Made by a program: the position numbers and the translations under genes
Part shown: positions 42,274-51,766 of the stretch, piece by piece
How positions within the stretch are numbered: position 1 is the stretch's first letter
How the letters are laid out: every line of letters begins with the position of its first letter
Assembly (NCBI GenBank): GCA_963836905.1
Contig: CAWIKY010000004.1
Span: forward strand, 62,001-126,000
Reading direction: 5' to 3'
Length of the DNA stretch: 64,000 nucleotides
Origin: CAWIKY01 sp963836905
Lineage (GTDB): Bacteria; Pseudomonadota; Alphaproteobacteria; Caulobacterales; Hyphomonadaceae
The notes under the pieces: generated by a model
What the model was told of the DNA's origin: nothing
The model's database searches: none
Seen by the model: the letters and a program-made list of their open reading frames with translations, nothing else

Positions 42274-44724
42274 CTAGGAGCGCTTTTTCGGGTGCTTGAC
42301 GGACCGGCTCTTTGCCTCCGCAGCCGCCGGGTCTTCCGGCCAGTCATGCTTTGGATATTGCGCCCGCATATCCTTGCGCATGTCGACATATCCGCCTTGC
42401 CAGAAGCCTGGCAGATCGCGGGTGATCGCCACGGGACGGCCCGCCGGTGAAGTAAGCGAAAGCGTCAGGGGAAGGCGGCCATCGGCCAGTGCCGGATGGG
42501 TTCTCAATCCGAACACTTCCTGCACCTTGCAGGCGGCGAGCGGGGCTTTTTCGTCCAGATAATCGATATCCACGCTGCGCCCGGCGGGCGTCGGCCAGCG
42601 CGGCGGAAAGGCTGTGCGCAGGCGTTCGGCTGTCTGCCAGTCCAGCAGCGCGTTCAGGGCAGTTTCCAGCCGATCCGCCTTCAGGGCGGCAAGCCCGTCT
42701 GCCAGAAGCGCGGGGCCAAGCCAGACCCCGGCGTCGTCTACCAGACGCGTGTCCGACACATCCGGCCAATCGTGAGCCTCGCCAAAGACCTGCCGTGCCA
42801 GCTGGACGCGCGCTCGCCAGACCCGCACGGCCTCATGGTCCGGCAGACTTTGCAGACCTCCCTCACGGATCGCCGAAAGAACCGCTGCGCATACGGCCGT
42901 GTTGTCAGCCACGGCGACGGGCTGCTGCGAGAGGATGATCGCGCCAGCTTTCCGAACCTTGCGCGCCTTCACGCGGTTATCCTCCGGCAGATAGGTCGCT
43001 TCGAGACTCTCGCTCACATCAAGATGGGCCAGCGCATGCGCCTCGCTCAGCGCCGCCGCGCAGGTAATCAGCGCATCGCTGCCGCGTGTGCCGATCTCTT
43101 CGGCGATTACCAGCCAGTCATGACGGGCAAGCGGGTCGGCCTCTTTCAAACGGGCACCGCTGCCACTTGCCGAGATATATTGCGTCGCAGAGCCGTCGCG
43201 CCTGCGGGCAATACGGTCGGTGAAGGCTGCCGCCAGAACCTTGCCTGCCTCGCTTGATGGCGCGGGACGGGCATCGCCGCCCCAGTTCGCCGCCTGCCGC
43301 ATGAGCCCCTTCGCCCGTGGGGACCGGTCGCGTTCAAAGCCCGCCAGACGCGACTCGATATCGGTGGACGGCCCGCCCAGCCCGCGTTCAGAGAGAAGCG
43401 CGGCCATACGGGACGCCAGTGCGCGCGTCTGCGGTGTCGTGGCAGAAGCGATGAGCGCGGCAAGATCGGTCGCAAGTGGCAGTCTCGCCGCGACGGCACC
43501 GCGCGCGGTCAGCATCCCCTCCCCGTCGATCAGCCCCAGAGATGTGCATCTGGCAATGGCTGCCGCGATGCGACCCGGCGGCGGCGGGGTGACCCATGGC
43601 AGGGCGGCAGGGTTGCGTTCGCCCCAGCGGGCCAGCGTAAGCACCATGTCTGTCAGGTCGGCCCCCAGAATTTCCGGTTCGATGGAGGCGGCAAGTCCCC
43701 GGTTTTCAGCCTCGTCCCAAAGCCGGTAGCAGGTGCCGGGACCTGTCCGCCCTGCCCGCCCGCGGCGTTGATCGACACTGGCAAGGGAGGCCCGCACCGT
43801 CCGCAGGGACTGTCTGCGCTGGTGCGGATCGAACACCGGCACGCGCGCCAGCCCGGCATCGACCACCGTCTCCAGCCCCTCGATGGTGAGCGAGCTTTCG
43901 GCGATGTCTGTTGCCAGCACCAGCTTGCGGCGACCGTCCGGCGCGGGCGCGATGGCGGCGTCCTGTTCTGCCGGAGAGAGCGCGCCGAACAAGGGGGCGA
44001 TGTCCACGTTTCCCGGTACACGATCTGCAAGGCTTTGACCCACGCGCCGGATCTCGCGCGCACCCGGCAGGAAAACCAGAACCGAGCCGGGCGTTTCGGC
44101 CAGCGCTTTCAGCGACCCGCGCACCGCCGCATCCTCGGCATCCTCTCCGCCCCGCCCCAGATAGACCGTGCGCACCGGATAGCTGCGCCCTTCGCTCACC
44201 AGAACAGGCGCATCGAGAGCCCTGCCGAGAACGCCTGTCTCGATGGTCGCCGACATGACCATCAGGCGGAGGTCGTCTCGCAGAGCCGACTGGCTTTCGC
44301 GCGCCAGAGCCAGCCCCAGATCGGCTTCCAGACTGCGCTCGTGAAACTCGTCGAACAGCACCGCGCCAATGCCGGAAAGCTCCGGATCGGCGACCAGCAT
44401 ATTGGTGAAGACGCCCTCGGTCAGCACCTCGATCCGTGCCTGCCGACTGGTGCGCGTATCGAGGCGTGTACGCAGGCCGATCGTCTGGCCCACCGGTTCG
44501 CCCAGGCTTGCGGCGAGGCGTTCGGCTGCGCGGCGGGCAGCAATCCGGCGCGGTTCCAGAAGCAGGATGCGTTGCCCGCCCAGCCAGTCATCCTCCTTGA
44601 TGGCCAGCGGCAGGCGCGTGGTCTTGCCCGCCCCCGGCGGCGCAGCCAGTACCAGCCGGTTGGAACGGGCCAGCGCCTCGCTCACCTGCGGCAGGATGGC
44701 ATCAATGGGAAGCGGCTCTGACAT
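42274..44724 (-). CDS. hrpB: ATP-dependent helicase HrpB
   Basis: This 816-residue DEAH/DExH helicase of the HrpB family has motif I AAPPGAGKTTRLPL, motif Ia EPRRIAARRAAERLA, motif II FDEFHERS, motif III VMSATIE, and motif VI DQRRGRAGRTGPG. The HA2 and HrpB C-terminal domains follow. ATG 44724 (MSEPLPIDAILPQV) is the family start. The function is thought to be RNA-related and is poorly defined. It is convergent with purH, 14 bases apart. Confidence 0.95.
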   Translation of the reverse strand: MSEPLPIDAILPQVSEALARSNRLVLAAPPGAGKTTRLPLAIKEDDWLGGQRILLLEPRRIAARRAAERLAASLGEPVGQTIGLRTRLDTRTSRQARIEVLTEGVFTNMLVADPELSGIGAVLFDEFHERSLEADLGLALARESQSALRDDLRLMVMSATIETGVLGRALDAPVLVSEGRSYPVRTVYLGRGGEDAEDAAVRGSLKALAETPGSVLVFLPGAREIRRVGQSLADRVPGNVDIAPLFGALSPAEQDAAIAPAPDGRRKLVLATDIAESSLTIEGLETVVDAGLARVPVFDPHQRRQSLRTVRASLASVDQRRGRAGRTGPGTCYRLWDEAENRGLAASIEPEILGADLTDMVLTLARWGERNPAALPWVTPPPPGRIAAAIARCTSLGLIDGEGMLTARGAVAARLPLATDLAALIASATTPQTRALASRMAALLSERGLGGPSTDIESRLAGFERDRSPRAKGLMRQAANWGGDARPAPSSEAGKVLAAAFTDRIARRRDGSATQYISASGSGARLKEADPLARHDWLVIAEEIGTRGSDALITCAAALSEAHALAHLDVSESLEATYLPEDNRVKARKVRKAGAIILSQQPVAVADNTAVCAAVLSAIREGGLQSLPDHEAVRVWRARVQLARQVFGEAHDWPDVSDTRLVDDAGVWLGPALLADGLAALKADRLETALNALLDWQTAERLRTAFPPRWPTPAGRSVDIDYLDEKAPLAACKVQEVFGLRTHPALADGRLPLTLSLTSPAGRPVAITRDLPGFWQGGYVDMRKDMRAQYPKHDWPEDPAAAEAKSRSVKHPKKRS

Positions 44725-44825
44725 GCGGCGGTTATAGAGGTCCGTGCGCCTGTTTGGACAGGCCGCTATCTCAGCTGCTGAACCGGGCAAAAAGTTCAAG
44801 GCAGGATCAATCCTCTCAGAAGACG

Positions 44826-44853
44826 TTGACAACGGTACAAATCTATTTACTTT
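44826..44853 (+). promoter_or_regulatory. Candidate promoter for the membrane protein/regulator pair
   Basis: TTGACA at 44826-44831 is a perfect -35 element. A weak -10 (TACTTT or ACTTTG) follows at 16-17 bases. The start codon at 44880 follows a GGAG ribosome-binding site. The -10 match is poor. Confidence 0.45.
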
Positions 44854-44879
44854 GTGTTTCAAAGCTATTGGAGAATGAA

Positions 44880-45503
44880 ATGAACAGGACCCTGTCGGAC
44901 GATCTTTCCTACATGCGCGGCGTCGCTGAAGCCGGGGACCACGCGCCATCGCTTTCAGGACGTTACTCACTCTGGTGGGCAGCGCTCTCGGTCGTTGCCC
45001 TTGTCGCACACTGGGGCGTCATCACCGGGCGGATCGGTGTCATCGAGCCGCAGGGAGTCGGGTTCATCTGGTTGATCTTCGGGTTTGTCGGGGTGCTGGG
45101 TTCGTTCCTGATCGGCATGACCCTTCGCAACAAGCCGGGCCTTTCGGCACCCGGAAACCGCGCTGCCGCCGCTGTCTGGCCGGTGACGACAGCCGCGATC
45201 TTCATCTATGCCATTGCTCTGGGCTTTGCCGTTGGTGTGCGCGGCGTCGCACCGGTCGTCTTCGACACGATCCTGCCGCTCGCCTTTACCGTCCATGCAA
45301 TCAATTCAGCGCTCGGTGCATCGCTTTTCCGCTCGGGCTGGCGCTATGTCTCGACCGCTGCGGCACTGGTGTCGGTGGCCGCAACCGCCTTCATGATCGC
45401 CATGCCGGAGGTCTATCTGGTTGCCGCGGCAGGCGTATTGGCCGTCTGGCTGGTGCCGGGCCTCATGGATCTGCGCAGCGAACCAAAATCCGTGGAAGGC
45501 TGA
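44880..45503 (+). CDS. Inner-membrane protein of unknown function
   Basis: The 207-residue product has about six membrane helices (starting around LWWAALSVVALVAHWGVITG) and a short charged N-terminus (MNRTLSDDLSYMRGVAEAGD). ATG 44880 follows TTGGAGAATGAA. It lies 10 bases before a winged-helix regulator gene, an arrangement common for small stress- or metabolite-responsive pairs in which the regulator controls the operon. No transporter or enzyme motif was found. Confidence 0.85.
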   Translation: MNRTLSDDLSYMRGVAEAGDHAPSLSGRYSLWWAALSVVALVAHWGVITGRIGVIEPQGVGFIWLIFGFVGVLGSFLIGMTLRNKPGLSAPGNRAAAAVWPVTTAAIFIYAIALGFAVGVRGVAPVVFDTILPLAFTVHAINSALGASLFRSGWRYVSTAAALVSVAATAFMIAMPEVYLVAAAGVLAVWLVPGLMDLRSEPKSVEG

Positions 45504-45513
45504 GGGAAAGCTC

Positions 45514-45831
45514 ATGTCCGAACCCGATGAAAACCCCTTCGACCATGGCAGCCTGGATGATGTCATACACGGCCGTTTGCGGCTCGGCATCATGGCCTAT
45601 CTGGCAAGCGTCAGCCCCGCCATCTTCGGAGAGTTGCGTGACAAGGTGAACACCACCGACGGCAATCTCTCCACTCATCTGCGCAAGCTGGAAGACGCCG
45701 GATATGTGCGGATAGAGAAACGCTTCGAAGGACGCCGGCCACAAACGCGCATCCACCTGAAACCGGCCGGGCGCAAGGCATGGCTGGCTTATCTGTCGCG
45801 GCTGCAATCACTTCTCAACGCGGCGGAGTGA
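45514..45831 (+). CDS. Winged-helix transcriptional regulator
   Basis: The 105-residue product has a winged-helix DNA-binding domain (PF13601-like): LRLGIMAYLASVSPAIFGEL, then TTDGNLSTHLRKLEDAGYV as recognition helix and RIEKRFEGRRPQTRIHLKP as wing. It likely binds as a dimer and senses through its helices. It is co-transcribed with the upstream membrane protein gene. Confidence 0.9.
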   Translation: MSEPDENPFDHGSLDDVIHGRLRLGIMAYLASVSPAIFGELRDKVNTTDGNLSTHLRKLEDAGYVRIEKRFEGRRPQTRIHLKPAGRKAWLAYLSRLQSLLNAAE

Positions 45832-45901
45832 CAAGCAGGCTGGCACTCTCTTTACAGAGAGGCGCGCGCTCGGTACTGGACGGGTCAGGAACAGGAACAT
45901 C

Positions 45902-46318
45902 ATGGCCGACAAACTCCATTTCTCTCTCGTTTCGCCTGCGCGCGAGCTTTTCTCAGGCGAAGTCGATCACGTTATCGCGCCGGGCGCGGAAGGTGAGTTC
46001 GGCGTTCTGCCAAACCACGCTCCGTTCATGTCGACCCTTCGTCGGGGGCGTGTGCGCATCATCGACGGCGATGTCAGCCATCGCTTCTTCGTCGAGGGTG
46101 GATTTGCCGATGTGACGCCGGAAGGTCTGACCATTCTGGCCGAAGAGGCGATCCGTCTCGAAGATCTCAATGCAGAGGATTTGCGCGCCCAGATCGCTCG
46201 CGCCGAACAGCGCAGCGCCGGAGCTTCCGACAATGCGGGGGTGCGTACCAACGCCGAATCCGATATCGCGCGCCTGCAAGCCCAGCTTGATGCACTGGAA
46301 GAGGCGCAAAAGGCCTGA
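45902..46318 (+). CDS. atpC: ATP synthase epsilon subunit
   Basis: The 138-residue F1 epsilon subunit has an N-terminal beta-sandwich (LHFSLVSPARELFSGEVDHVIAPGAEGEFGVLPNHAPFMSTL, recognisable by GAEGEFGVLPNHAP) and a shorter helical C-terminal domain. It couples and regulates F1 rotation. It is isolated here: no atpD, atpG or other F-type gene is beside it, unlike the usual ...atpD-atpC order. Confidence 0.96.
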   Translation: MADKLHFSLVSPARELFSGEVDHVIAPGAEGEFGVLPNHAPFMSTLRRGRVRIIDGDVSHRFFVEGGFADVTPEGLTILAEEAIRLEDLNAEDLRAQIARAEQRSAGASDNAGVRTNAESDIARLQAQLDALEEAQKA

Positions 46319-46333
46319 CGCGACTTGCGTCAG
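46315..46333. terminator. Hairpin at the atpC 3' end
   Basis: CTGACGC-GACTT-GCGTCAG is a perfect 7-bp stem overlapping the atpC stop. No T tract follows, so its role as terminator between convergent genes is tentative. Confidence 0.4.
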
Positions 46334-46358
46334 TGCCAAGGCTGCAAATGCTCTACCC

Positions 46359-47496
46359 CTAGAATCCCATCAGGCTGGCAAACCGGTCGCGATGGAAGCT
46401 GTCATTGCCATAAAGCGCTTCCTGAACGCGGGCGCGCTTGAGAAAAAACCCTGAATCATGCGCATCGGTCATGCCGATACCGCCATGCATCTGGATGGTC
46501 TCGTTCGTCACCAGATGCAGGGTCTCTCCCGCCCGGGCCTTGGCCAGTGATGCCAACTCAGCCGTATCGTTGCGGTTCTCGTCGAGCGCGGAAAGCGCTG
46601 CAGTAATGCAGGACCGCGTTTGCTCCAGTTCGGTGAACATGATCGCCGCGCGATGCTGCAAAGCCTGGAACGAGCCGATAAGCTGGCCGAACTGGGTCCG
46701 CGTTTGCAGATAATCATGAGTCATCTCGAAGGCAGCCGATGCGGTGCCAAGCATTTCAGCGGCGAGGCCGATCCGGGCCATATCGAGCAGGGGCTCAAGG
46801 CTTTCCCATCCTCCATCGACGGACACCAAGCACCGCTCCGCCACCAACACTGACATCCGACAGCTCGAGATTGGCAGCGCCGTGTGCATCGATCGTATCG
46901 AGCGGGGTGATCTCCAGCCCGTCAGTGTCAGACGGAACAAGGAAGAGCGTCAGCCCGCGCGCATCTCCCGGCTCACCGGACGTGCGCGCCACCACGATGA
47001 ACATGTCAGCGAAATGACCGTTCGGCACAAACCGTTTGTGCCCGCTGATGACGAAGCCTTCACCCTCCTTGCGGGCCACCAGGGCGGTTTGCAGGGACGC
47101 GTGATGTGGACCTTCGTCAAGGGCGAGCGCAAATGTCAGGCTGCCATCGGCGATGCGTGGCAGAAACTCCGCCTGTTGGCCCGAATCTCCCGCCTTCATG
47201 ATCGCGCTCGCACCGATCAGCGCGGTCTGCAAAAGCGGTGTTGCGGCAACGGTCCGGCCCTGAGCCTCCAGGATCTGGCCAAGGCCGACATGTCCGAAGC
47301 CCGACCCGCCATGCTCCTCGGGGATGAGGATACCGGCCCAGCCCATTTGCGCCATCTGTGACCAGGACTCCGGATCGACACCGTTGCGGCCGTCGTCACG
47401 CAGCTTGCGAAAATGCGAGACGGCCAGCTTCTCGGACGTGTAGTCGCTGGCCGCATCCTTCAGCATCTGCTGCTCTTCGGTCAGTACGAATGTCAT
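46359..47496 (-). pseudogene. Acyl-CoA dehydrogenase (small-type), one frameshift
   Basis: The N-terminal two thirds (MTFVLTEEQQMLKDAASDYT, MGWAGILIPEEHGGSGFG, FVPNGHFADMFIVVART) and the C-terminal third (DGGWESLEPLLDMARIGLAAEM, TRTQFGQLIGSFQALQHRAA, QMHGGIGMTDAHDSGFFLKR) lie in different frames. One extra base near 46821 separates them. The family oxidises acyl-CoA with FAD. This sequence resembles one subunit of heteromeric acyl-CoA dehydrogenases, and a second, intact ACAD gene lies 3 kb away on the same strand. Confidence 0.88.
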
Positions 47497-47602
47497 GGGC
47501 GTCGTCCTCCGGCACGGTTGTCATTATCTATCAGCACGTGAATATCGACCCTTGACGGTTTGGACCAGACCCAAACCGGATCACCGTCAAGGAGCCCTAC
47601 GC

Positions 47603-48430
47603 ATGACCGGATCGATCCGCCTCTATACCGGCCCGACGCCAAACGGGCGCAAGGTCTCCATCGCGCTCGAGGAAATGAACCTCCCCTACGAGACCGAGTA
47701 TGTCGACATACTGGACGGCGACCAGCACACACCGGAGTTTCTGGCGCTCAATCCGAACAACAAGTTTCCCGTCATCATTGATCCTGACGGACCTGACGGT
47801 GTGCCGTTCACGCTCTGGGAGTCCGGTGCCATCCTCTGGTATCTGGCGGAAAAGACTGGCAAGTTCCTGCCGCAATCGGGCGCTGCGCGCCACCTTACGC
47901 ACCAATGGCTGATGTTCCAGATGGCGGGTATCGGTCCGATGTTCGGGCAGTTCGCGCATTTCTTCTTCTACGCGAAGGAAAAGCACCCCTATTCACTGGA
48001 ACGGTATGGCAATGAAATGCAGCGCCAGCTTTCCGTGATGGAAAAGCACCTTTCGAGCCATGAATGGTTTGCGGGCGACACCTACACCATAGCGGACATG
48101 GCGATCATTCCATGGGTGGCCAACATTCCCGACACGCCCGGAATGCCGAAACGGCCGCACTTGAAGGCATGGATCGAACGCATGAAGGCGCGCACCGCGG
48201 TTCAGGCTGGACTGGCCGTCATGCGCGAACGTGTGAGACCCGAAATCGTCGAAGGCGGCATGAAGGGGTTTGACGATGAGCACCGTTCGCAACTCTTCGG
48301 AAACGCCCAGTACGCGCGAAGCATGAGCGCCGGAGAAAAGCTGCTCACCGATGTTCAGCGGCGCGTGGGATCAAACAGCCTTGTCCGGCGCGCTTACCTG
48401 CTTCTGGCCGGAGGCAGGCAGAAGCCCTGA
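47603..48430 (+). CDS. Glutathione S-transferase family protein
   Basis: This 275-residue GST has an N-terminal thioredoxin-like domain (IRLYTGPTPNGRKVSIALEEMNLPYE, with PNGRKVS as active-site stretch; NPNNKFPVI; WESGAILWYLAEKTG) and a C-terminal helical domain (QWLMFQMAGIGPMFGQ, DTYTIADMAIIPWV). It resembles the YfcG/Ure2-type GSTs. An extra C-terminal tail of about 60 residues is present. ATG 47603 follows CAAGGAG. Confidence 0.93.
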   Translation: MTGSIRLYTGPTPNGRKVSIALEEMNLPYETEYVDILDGDQHTPEFLALNPNNKFPVIIDPDGPDGVPFTLWESGAILWYLAEKTGKFLPQSGAARHLTHQWLMFQMAGIGPMFGQFAHFFFYAKEKHPYSLERYGNEMQRQLSVMEKHLSSHEWFAGDTYTIADMAIIPWVANIPDTPGMPKRPHLKAWIERMKARTAVQAGLAVMRERVRPEIVEGGMKGFDDEHRSQLFGNAQYARSMSAGEKLLTDVQRRVGSNSLVRRAYLLLAGGRQKP

Positions 48431-48462
48431 ACCGTGGCGGGACCTCGACCGGCACACGCGCC

Positions 48463-50016
48463 TCAGCCGGCTTTTTCCATCCTGAATATCTCGCCGCCGA
48501 AGGTGACGAAATAGAGATCGCCGGACAGCGTGACTTCAATCGCTGTTACGCCAAAGAGATTGCCCACGTCCGGAACAAGCAGGTCATTGAGAACACGAAA
48601 ACCCGATGCCTCGAACGTCTCACCATCGACAAGCTCGGTTTCCGGGATCGACCAGACATTCCCTCCAAGAAAATCGGCGAAGACATACGCATTCTCCAAC
48701 TCCTCAACCCGCCCGCGATGGACAACGCCGCCCGTGATCGAGCGACCGTTGCGCATGTCCGGCCCGGCATGGAAGTATTGCGCGACAGGCGCTGTCAGTC
48801 CGGAGCCGTCGCCGCCCTTGAACGGCTCGGTGCCCTCCAGCAGCGGCCAACCGAAATTGCGGGATGGGTCGTCAATCGCCAGACGGTCGACTTCCTCGAC
48901 ATTTGCCTGCCCGACATCGCCGATTATGAGGTCGCCGGTACGGGCATCGAAACTGGCCCGGTAGGGGTTTCGAAGGCCAACGGCGTAAATTTCGGGTCGG
49001 CCATCCACCGGATCGTCGAACGTATTGCCTGGCGGGATAGCGTAATTGCGCCCGGCCTCCGCGGGAAAGTCATCCTGCGTCACGTCGATCCGCAGAATCT
49101 TTCCGAGCAGGGAATTAGGGTCCTGCGCCGCATCATCAGGGTCACCGAAGCCGCCGCTGTCGCCCGTCGGAATGTAGAAGAGACCGTTCGCATCGAACCC
49201 GATCCAGCCCGCATTATGGTTGGCTCTTGGCTGCGGGATACCGAGGATCAGTTCCTCCGTAGATGGGTCGAGCTGATCGACCCGGCCCGCAAACGTCTGG
49301 TAGCGCCTGATCTCGGTGTCACCCTGCAGATTGGTCAGATTGACGTAGAGCGTCCGGTCCGTTTCAAACTCCGGCGAAAAGGTGAGCCCGAGCAGTCCGC
49401 GTTCATTGTTGGTCGAAACCTCCGATGAAACATCCAGGAACGGTACCGTATCGATGGCCCCGGTTTCAGGATCGAGCAGCCGGATGCGTCCTGTCTTCTC
49501 GACCACCAGAACGCGGCCGGACGTGTCCGGCAGGCCTGCAAGGAACAGGGACTGATCGAAACCTGAACCGACACGGCGAAGCTGGACAGCATCTGTAATG
49601 TTCTCGACCTCGACGGCCAGCGACAAGGTTGCGATTGCTCCTGCAGGATCGCGCGCGCTGATGGCGACATCGTAGATGTTGTTGCCATCGGCATCGCCCG
49701 GGGTGTCGAAATCGGGGGGCGTATCGAAGGACAGCTCGCCACTCGATGCACCGATCCGGAAAGCCGAGGCGTCTGCCCCGCCGGTCACCTCATAGGTCAG
49801 CGTTCCGCCTTCCGGATCACTTGCTGTTGCTGTGTAGATGACCGTGTCGATATTCTCATCGACCTTCACAGATGTAGGCGAAGAGAAAGACGGGGGCGAA
49901 TTCGGTACGGGAGGCGGTCCGCTACTTGCGCCGCCATCTCCACCCCCGCCGCTGCAGGCTGCCAGAAGGCCGATGACCGTGCATGTCTGGATTGCGCGTG
50001 TCAGTAATCGGGTCAT
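48463..50016 (-). CDS. PQQ-dependent sugar dehydrogenase-like lipoprotein with cadherin-like domain
   Basis: The 517-residue product has a lipoprotein signal with lipobox LLAAC and a Gly/Ser/Pro linker. A cadherin-like domain of about 100 residues follows (VDENIDTVIYTATASDPEGG, with DADGNNIYDV calcium-type loop). Next is a soluble aldose dehydrogenase beta-propeller (ERGLLGLTFSPEF, NHNAGWIGFDANGLFYIPTGD, NSLLGKILRIDV, YAVGLRNPYRASFD, GDVGQANVEEVD). It would oxidise sugars or related compounds at the cell surface with PQQ as cofactor. ATG 50016 begins the signal peptide; the longer frame is rejected. Confidence 0.9.
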   Translation of the reverse strand: MTRLLTRAIQTCTVIGLLAACSGGGGDGGASSGPPPVPNSPPSFSSPTSVKVDENIDTVIYTATASDPEGGTLTYEVTGGADASAFRIGASSGELSFDTPPDFDTPGDADGNNIYDVAISARDPAGAIATLSLAVEVENITDAVQLRRVGSGFDQSLFLAGLPDTSGRVLVVEKTGRIRLLDPETGAIDTVPFLDVSSEVSTNNERGLLGLTFSPEFETDRTLYVNLTNLQGDTEIRRYQTFAGRVDQLDPSTEELILGIPQPRANHNAGWIGFDANGLFYIPTGDSGGFGDPDDAAQDPNSLLGKILRIDVTQDDFPAEAGRNYAIPPGNTFDDPVDGRPEIYAVGLRNPYRASFDARTGDLIIGDVGQANVEEVDRLAIDDPSRNFGWPLLEGTEPFKGGDGSGLTAPVAQYFHAGPDMRNGRSITGGVVHRGRVEELENAYVFADFLGGNVWSIPETELVDGETFEASGFRVLNDLLVPDVGNLFGVTAIEVTLSGDLYFVTFGGEIFRMEKAG

Positions 50017-50104
50017 GTCGTTCCGCCCCTTTTGCCCGACCGTAGCGGCTGGGGTGCCCCTCGTACCATCGAACGCCAAGAGAACGTGCCACGGCGCAAA
50101 CGGT

Positions 50105-50419
50105 TCAGTCGAACGTGTCGGCAATCCTGGGCTCGGTTCGCTCGCGCCAGATTTCCGAAAACGGTTTTCCGAAAGCATGCCCGACCCAGAACAATAGAAC
50201 CGGTATGGCAAGACCGAGAGCGAAAACCATCAGGCTGGCCATATCCCCCTCGCCAATAATCCTCACAAAGGCGAGCACAGCGGCAAGGCATGCCGGGCCC
50301 AGCCCGGCGATAAGGGCCAGCCGTTTGCCCCGGCGCGCCTTTGGGAAAGGCCGCGCAAAACCGCCGGCAAAAGGAATGATAACGGCGAGAACCAGAAAGA
50401 TCAGGATCGAAACCGTCAT
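50105..50419 (-). CDS. Small inner-membrane protein, unknown function
   Basis: The 104-residue product has three predicted membrane helices (VSILIFLVLAVIIPFAGGF, LIAGLGPACLAAVLAFV, LMVFALGLAIPVLLFWVGH) and a charged C-terminal tail. It sits between the sugar dehydrogenase and an acyl-CoA dehydrogenase on the same strand, 50 bases after the latter. The family is not recognised. Confidence 0.65.
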   Translation of the reverse strand: MTVSILIFLVLAVIIPFAGGFARPFPKARRGKRLALIAGLGPACLAAVLAFVRIIGEGDMASLMVFALGLAIPVLLFWVGHAFGKPFSEIWRERTEPRIADTFD

Positions 50420-50468
50420 CTCGAACAGGTTCCTTTCTCAAAGGAAGCTGCAGGCGCAGCTCTCGGGG

Positions 50469-51674
50469 TTACTGATGGTCCCGCAGGCCGAGAACGCGCT
50501 TGGCAACGACGTTGAGATTGACCTCCGAGGTGCCCCCTTCGATCGAGTTCGCCTTGGCGCGAAGCATGGCACGAGGAGCCTTTATCTCTGCGTCATTGAA
50601 ACCCTCACCCGACCAGCCGAGCCCCTGAAAGCCCATGGCCTCCATGCTCAGTTCGGTCTTGGTCTGGTTCAGCTTGGCGGCGGCATACTTGATGATGCTG
50701 GCCGTGTGGCCGACCTCTTCACCGGCTTTTGCCTGCTCGCCCATTCGCTTCACCGTCAGGCTGAACGCCTTGTCAGCCATCGCATGGCGCGCCAGCCGTG
50801 AGCGCAGATCGCCATCAGACAGCTTGCCGTCGGATGTGCCGACATAGGACTTGGCCAGTTCGTGTACCGGCAAGGCGCCGGTTCCGCCGCCGAACCCGCC
50901 TGCAGAGATATTGGCGCGCTCGTATTGCAGAAGCCGCTTGGCGATCTCCCAACCGCCATTGATCCGGCCGACCAGTTGGTCCTTTGGTACCTGCACATCG
51001 GTAAAGAAGGTTTCGCTGAACGGCGAGGCGCCGGAAATCAGCTTGATCGGGCGGGTTTCCACACCCGGGCTGCGCATGTCGAACAGAATGAAGGAAATTC
51101 CTTCATGCTTGACGGTCGTATCGGTCCGCACAAGGCAGAAAATCCAGTCGGCTTCGTTGGCATAGGAGGTCCAGACCTTCTGGCCGTTGATCAGCCAGTG
51201 ATCACCCTTGTCCTCGCATTTGGTCTGCAGCCCGGCCAGATCTGACCCGGCGCCCGGTTCGGAATAGCCCTGACACCAGCGTATCTTGCCTTGCGCAATG
51301 TCCGGCAGGAACCGCTTTTTCTGTTCTTCATTGCCATATTCCAGAAGAACGGGGCCGAACATCCAAAGCCCGAACGAAAAGAGCGCAGGCCGCGCCTTGA
51401 TGCGTTTCAGCTCTTCTGCCAACACCCGCGCCTCAGGCTTGGATAGGCCGCCGCCGCCATACTCAGCCGGCCATTCAGGCGCGGTCCATCCCTTTTCGCC
51501 CATCCGTTTCAACCAGACTTCGGAATCCGGATTTTTAGATGCAGCGTTGCGGCCGCCCCAGACAATCTCGTCTTCCGGCATGGGCGTGCGCATGGAGGGC
51601 GGGCAGTTTTCCTCCAGCCACGAGCGGACGTCGCTCCGGAAGATATCAAGGCTTGCATCGTGTCCGTCTGCCAT
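50469..51674 (-). CDS. Acyl-CoA dehydrogenase (large-type)
   Basis: This 401-residue FAD-dependent acyl-CoA dehydrogenase is intact. It shows WCQGYSEPGAGSDLAGLQTK (FAD and substrate segment), WTSYANEADWIFCLVRT, and the C-terminal QTKTELSMEAMGFQGLG and GGTSEVNLNVVAKRVLGL. It probably forms a heteromer with the broken ACAD at 46359-47496, which lies on the same strand beyond three genes. The substrate is unknown. Confidence 0.94.
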   Translation of the reverse strand: MADGHDASLDIFRSDVRSWLEENCPPSMRTPMPEDEIVWGGRNAASKNPDSEVWLKRMGEKGWTAPEWPAEYGGGGLSKPEARVLAEELKRIKARPALFSFGLWMFGPVLLEYGNEEQKKRFLPDIAQGKIRWCQGYSEPGAGSDLAGLQTKCEDKGDHWLINGQKVWTSYANEADWIFCLVRTDTTVKHEGISFILFDMRSPGVETRPIKLISGASPFSETFFTDVQVPKDQLVGRINGGWEIAKRLLQYERANISAGGFGGGTGALPVHELAKSYVGTSDGKLSDGDLRSRLARHAMADKAFSLTVKRMGEQAKAGEEVGHTASIIKYAAAKLNQTKTELSMEAMGFQGLGWSGEGFNDAEIKAPRAMLRAKANSIEGGTSEVNLNVVAKRVLGLRDHQ

Positions 51675-51766
51675 GGCGGTGTTTCCTCTTGTCCCGGTTT
51701 GTTGGTCGTCTTTGAAGCAAGTTTAATCCGCGCAGCGTTCGAAAGCCAGTGGGCGCGATGAAGCAG

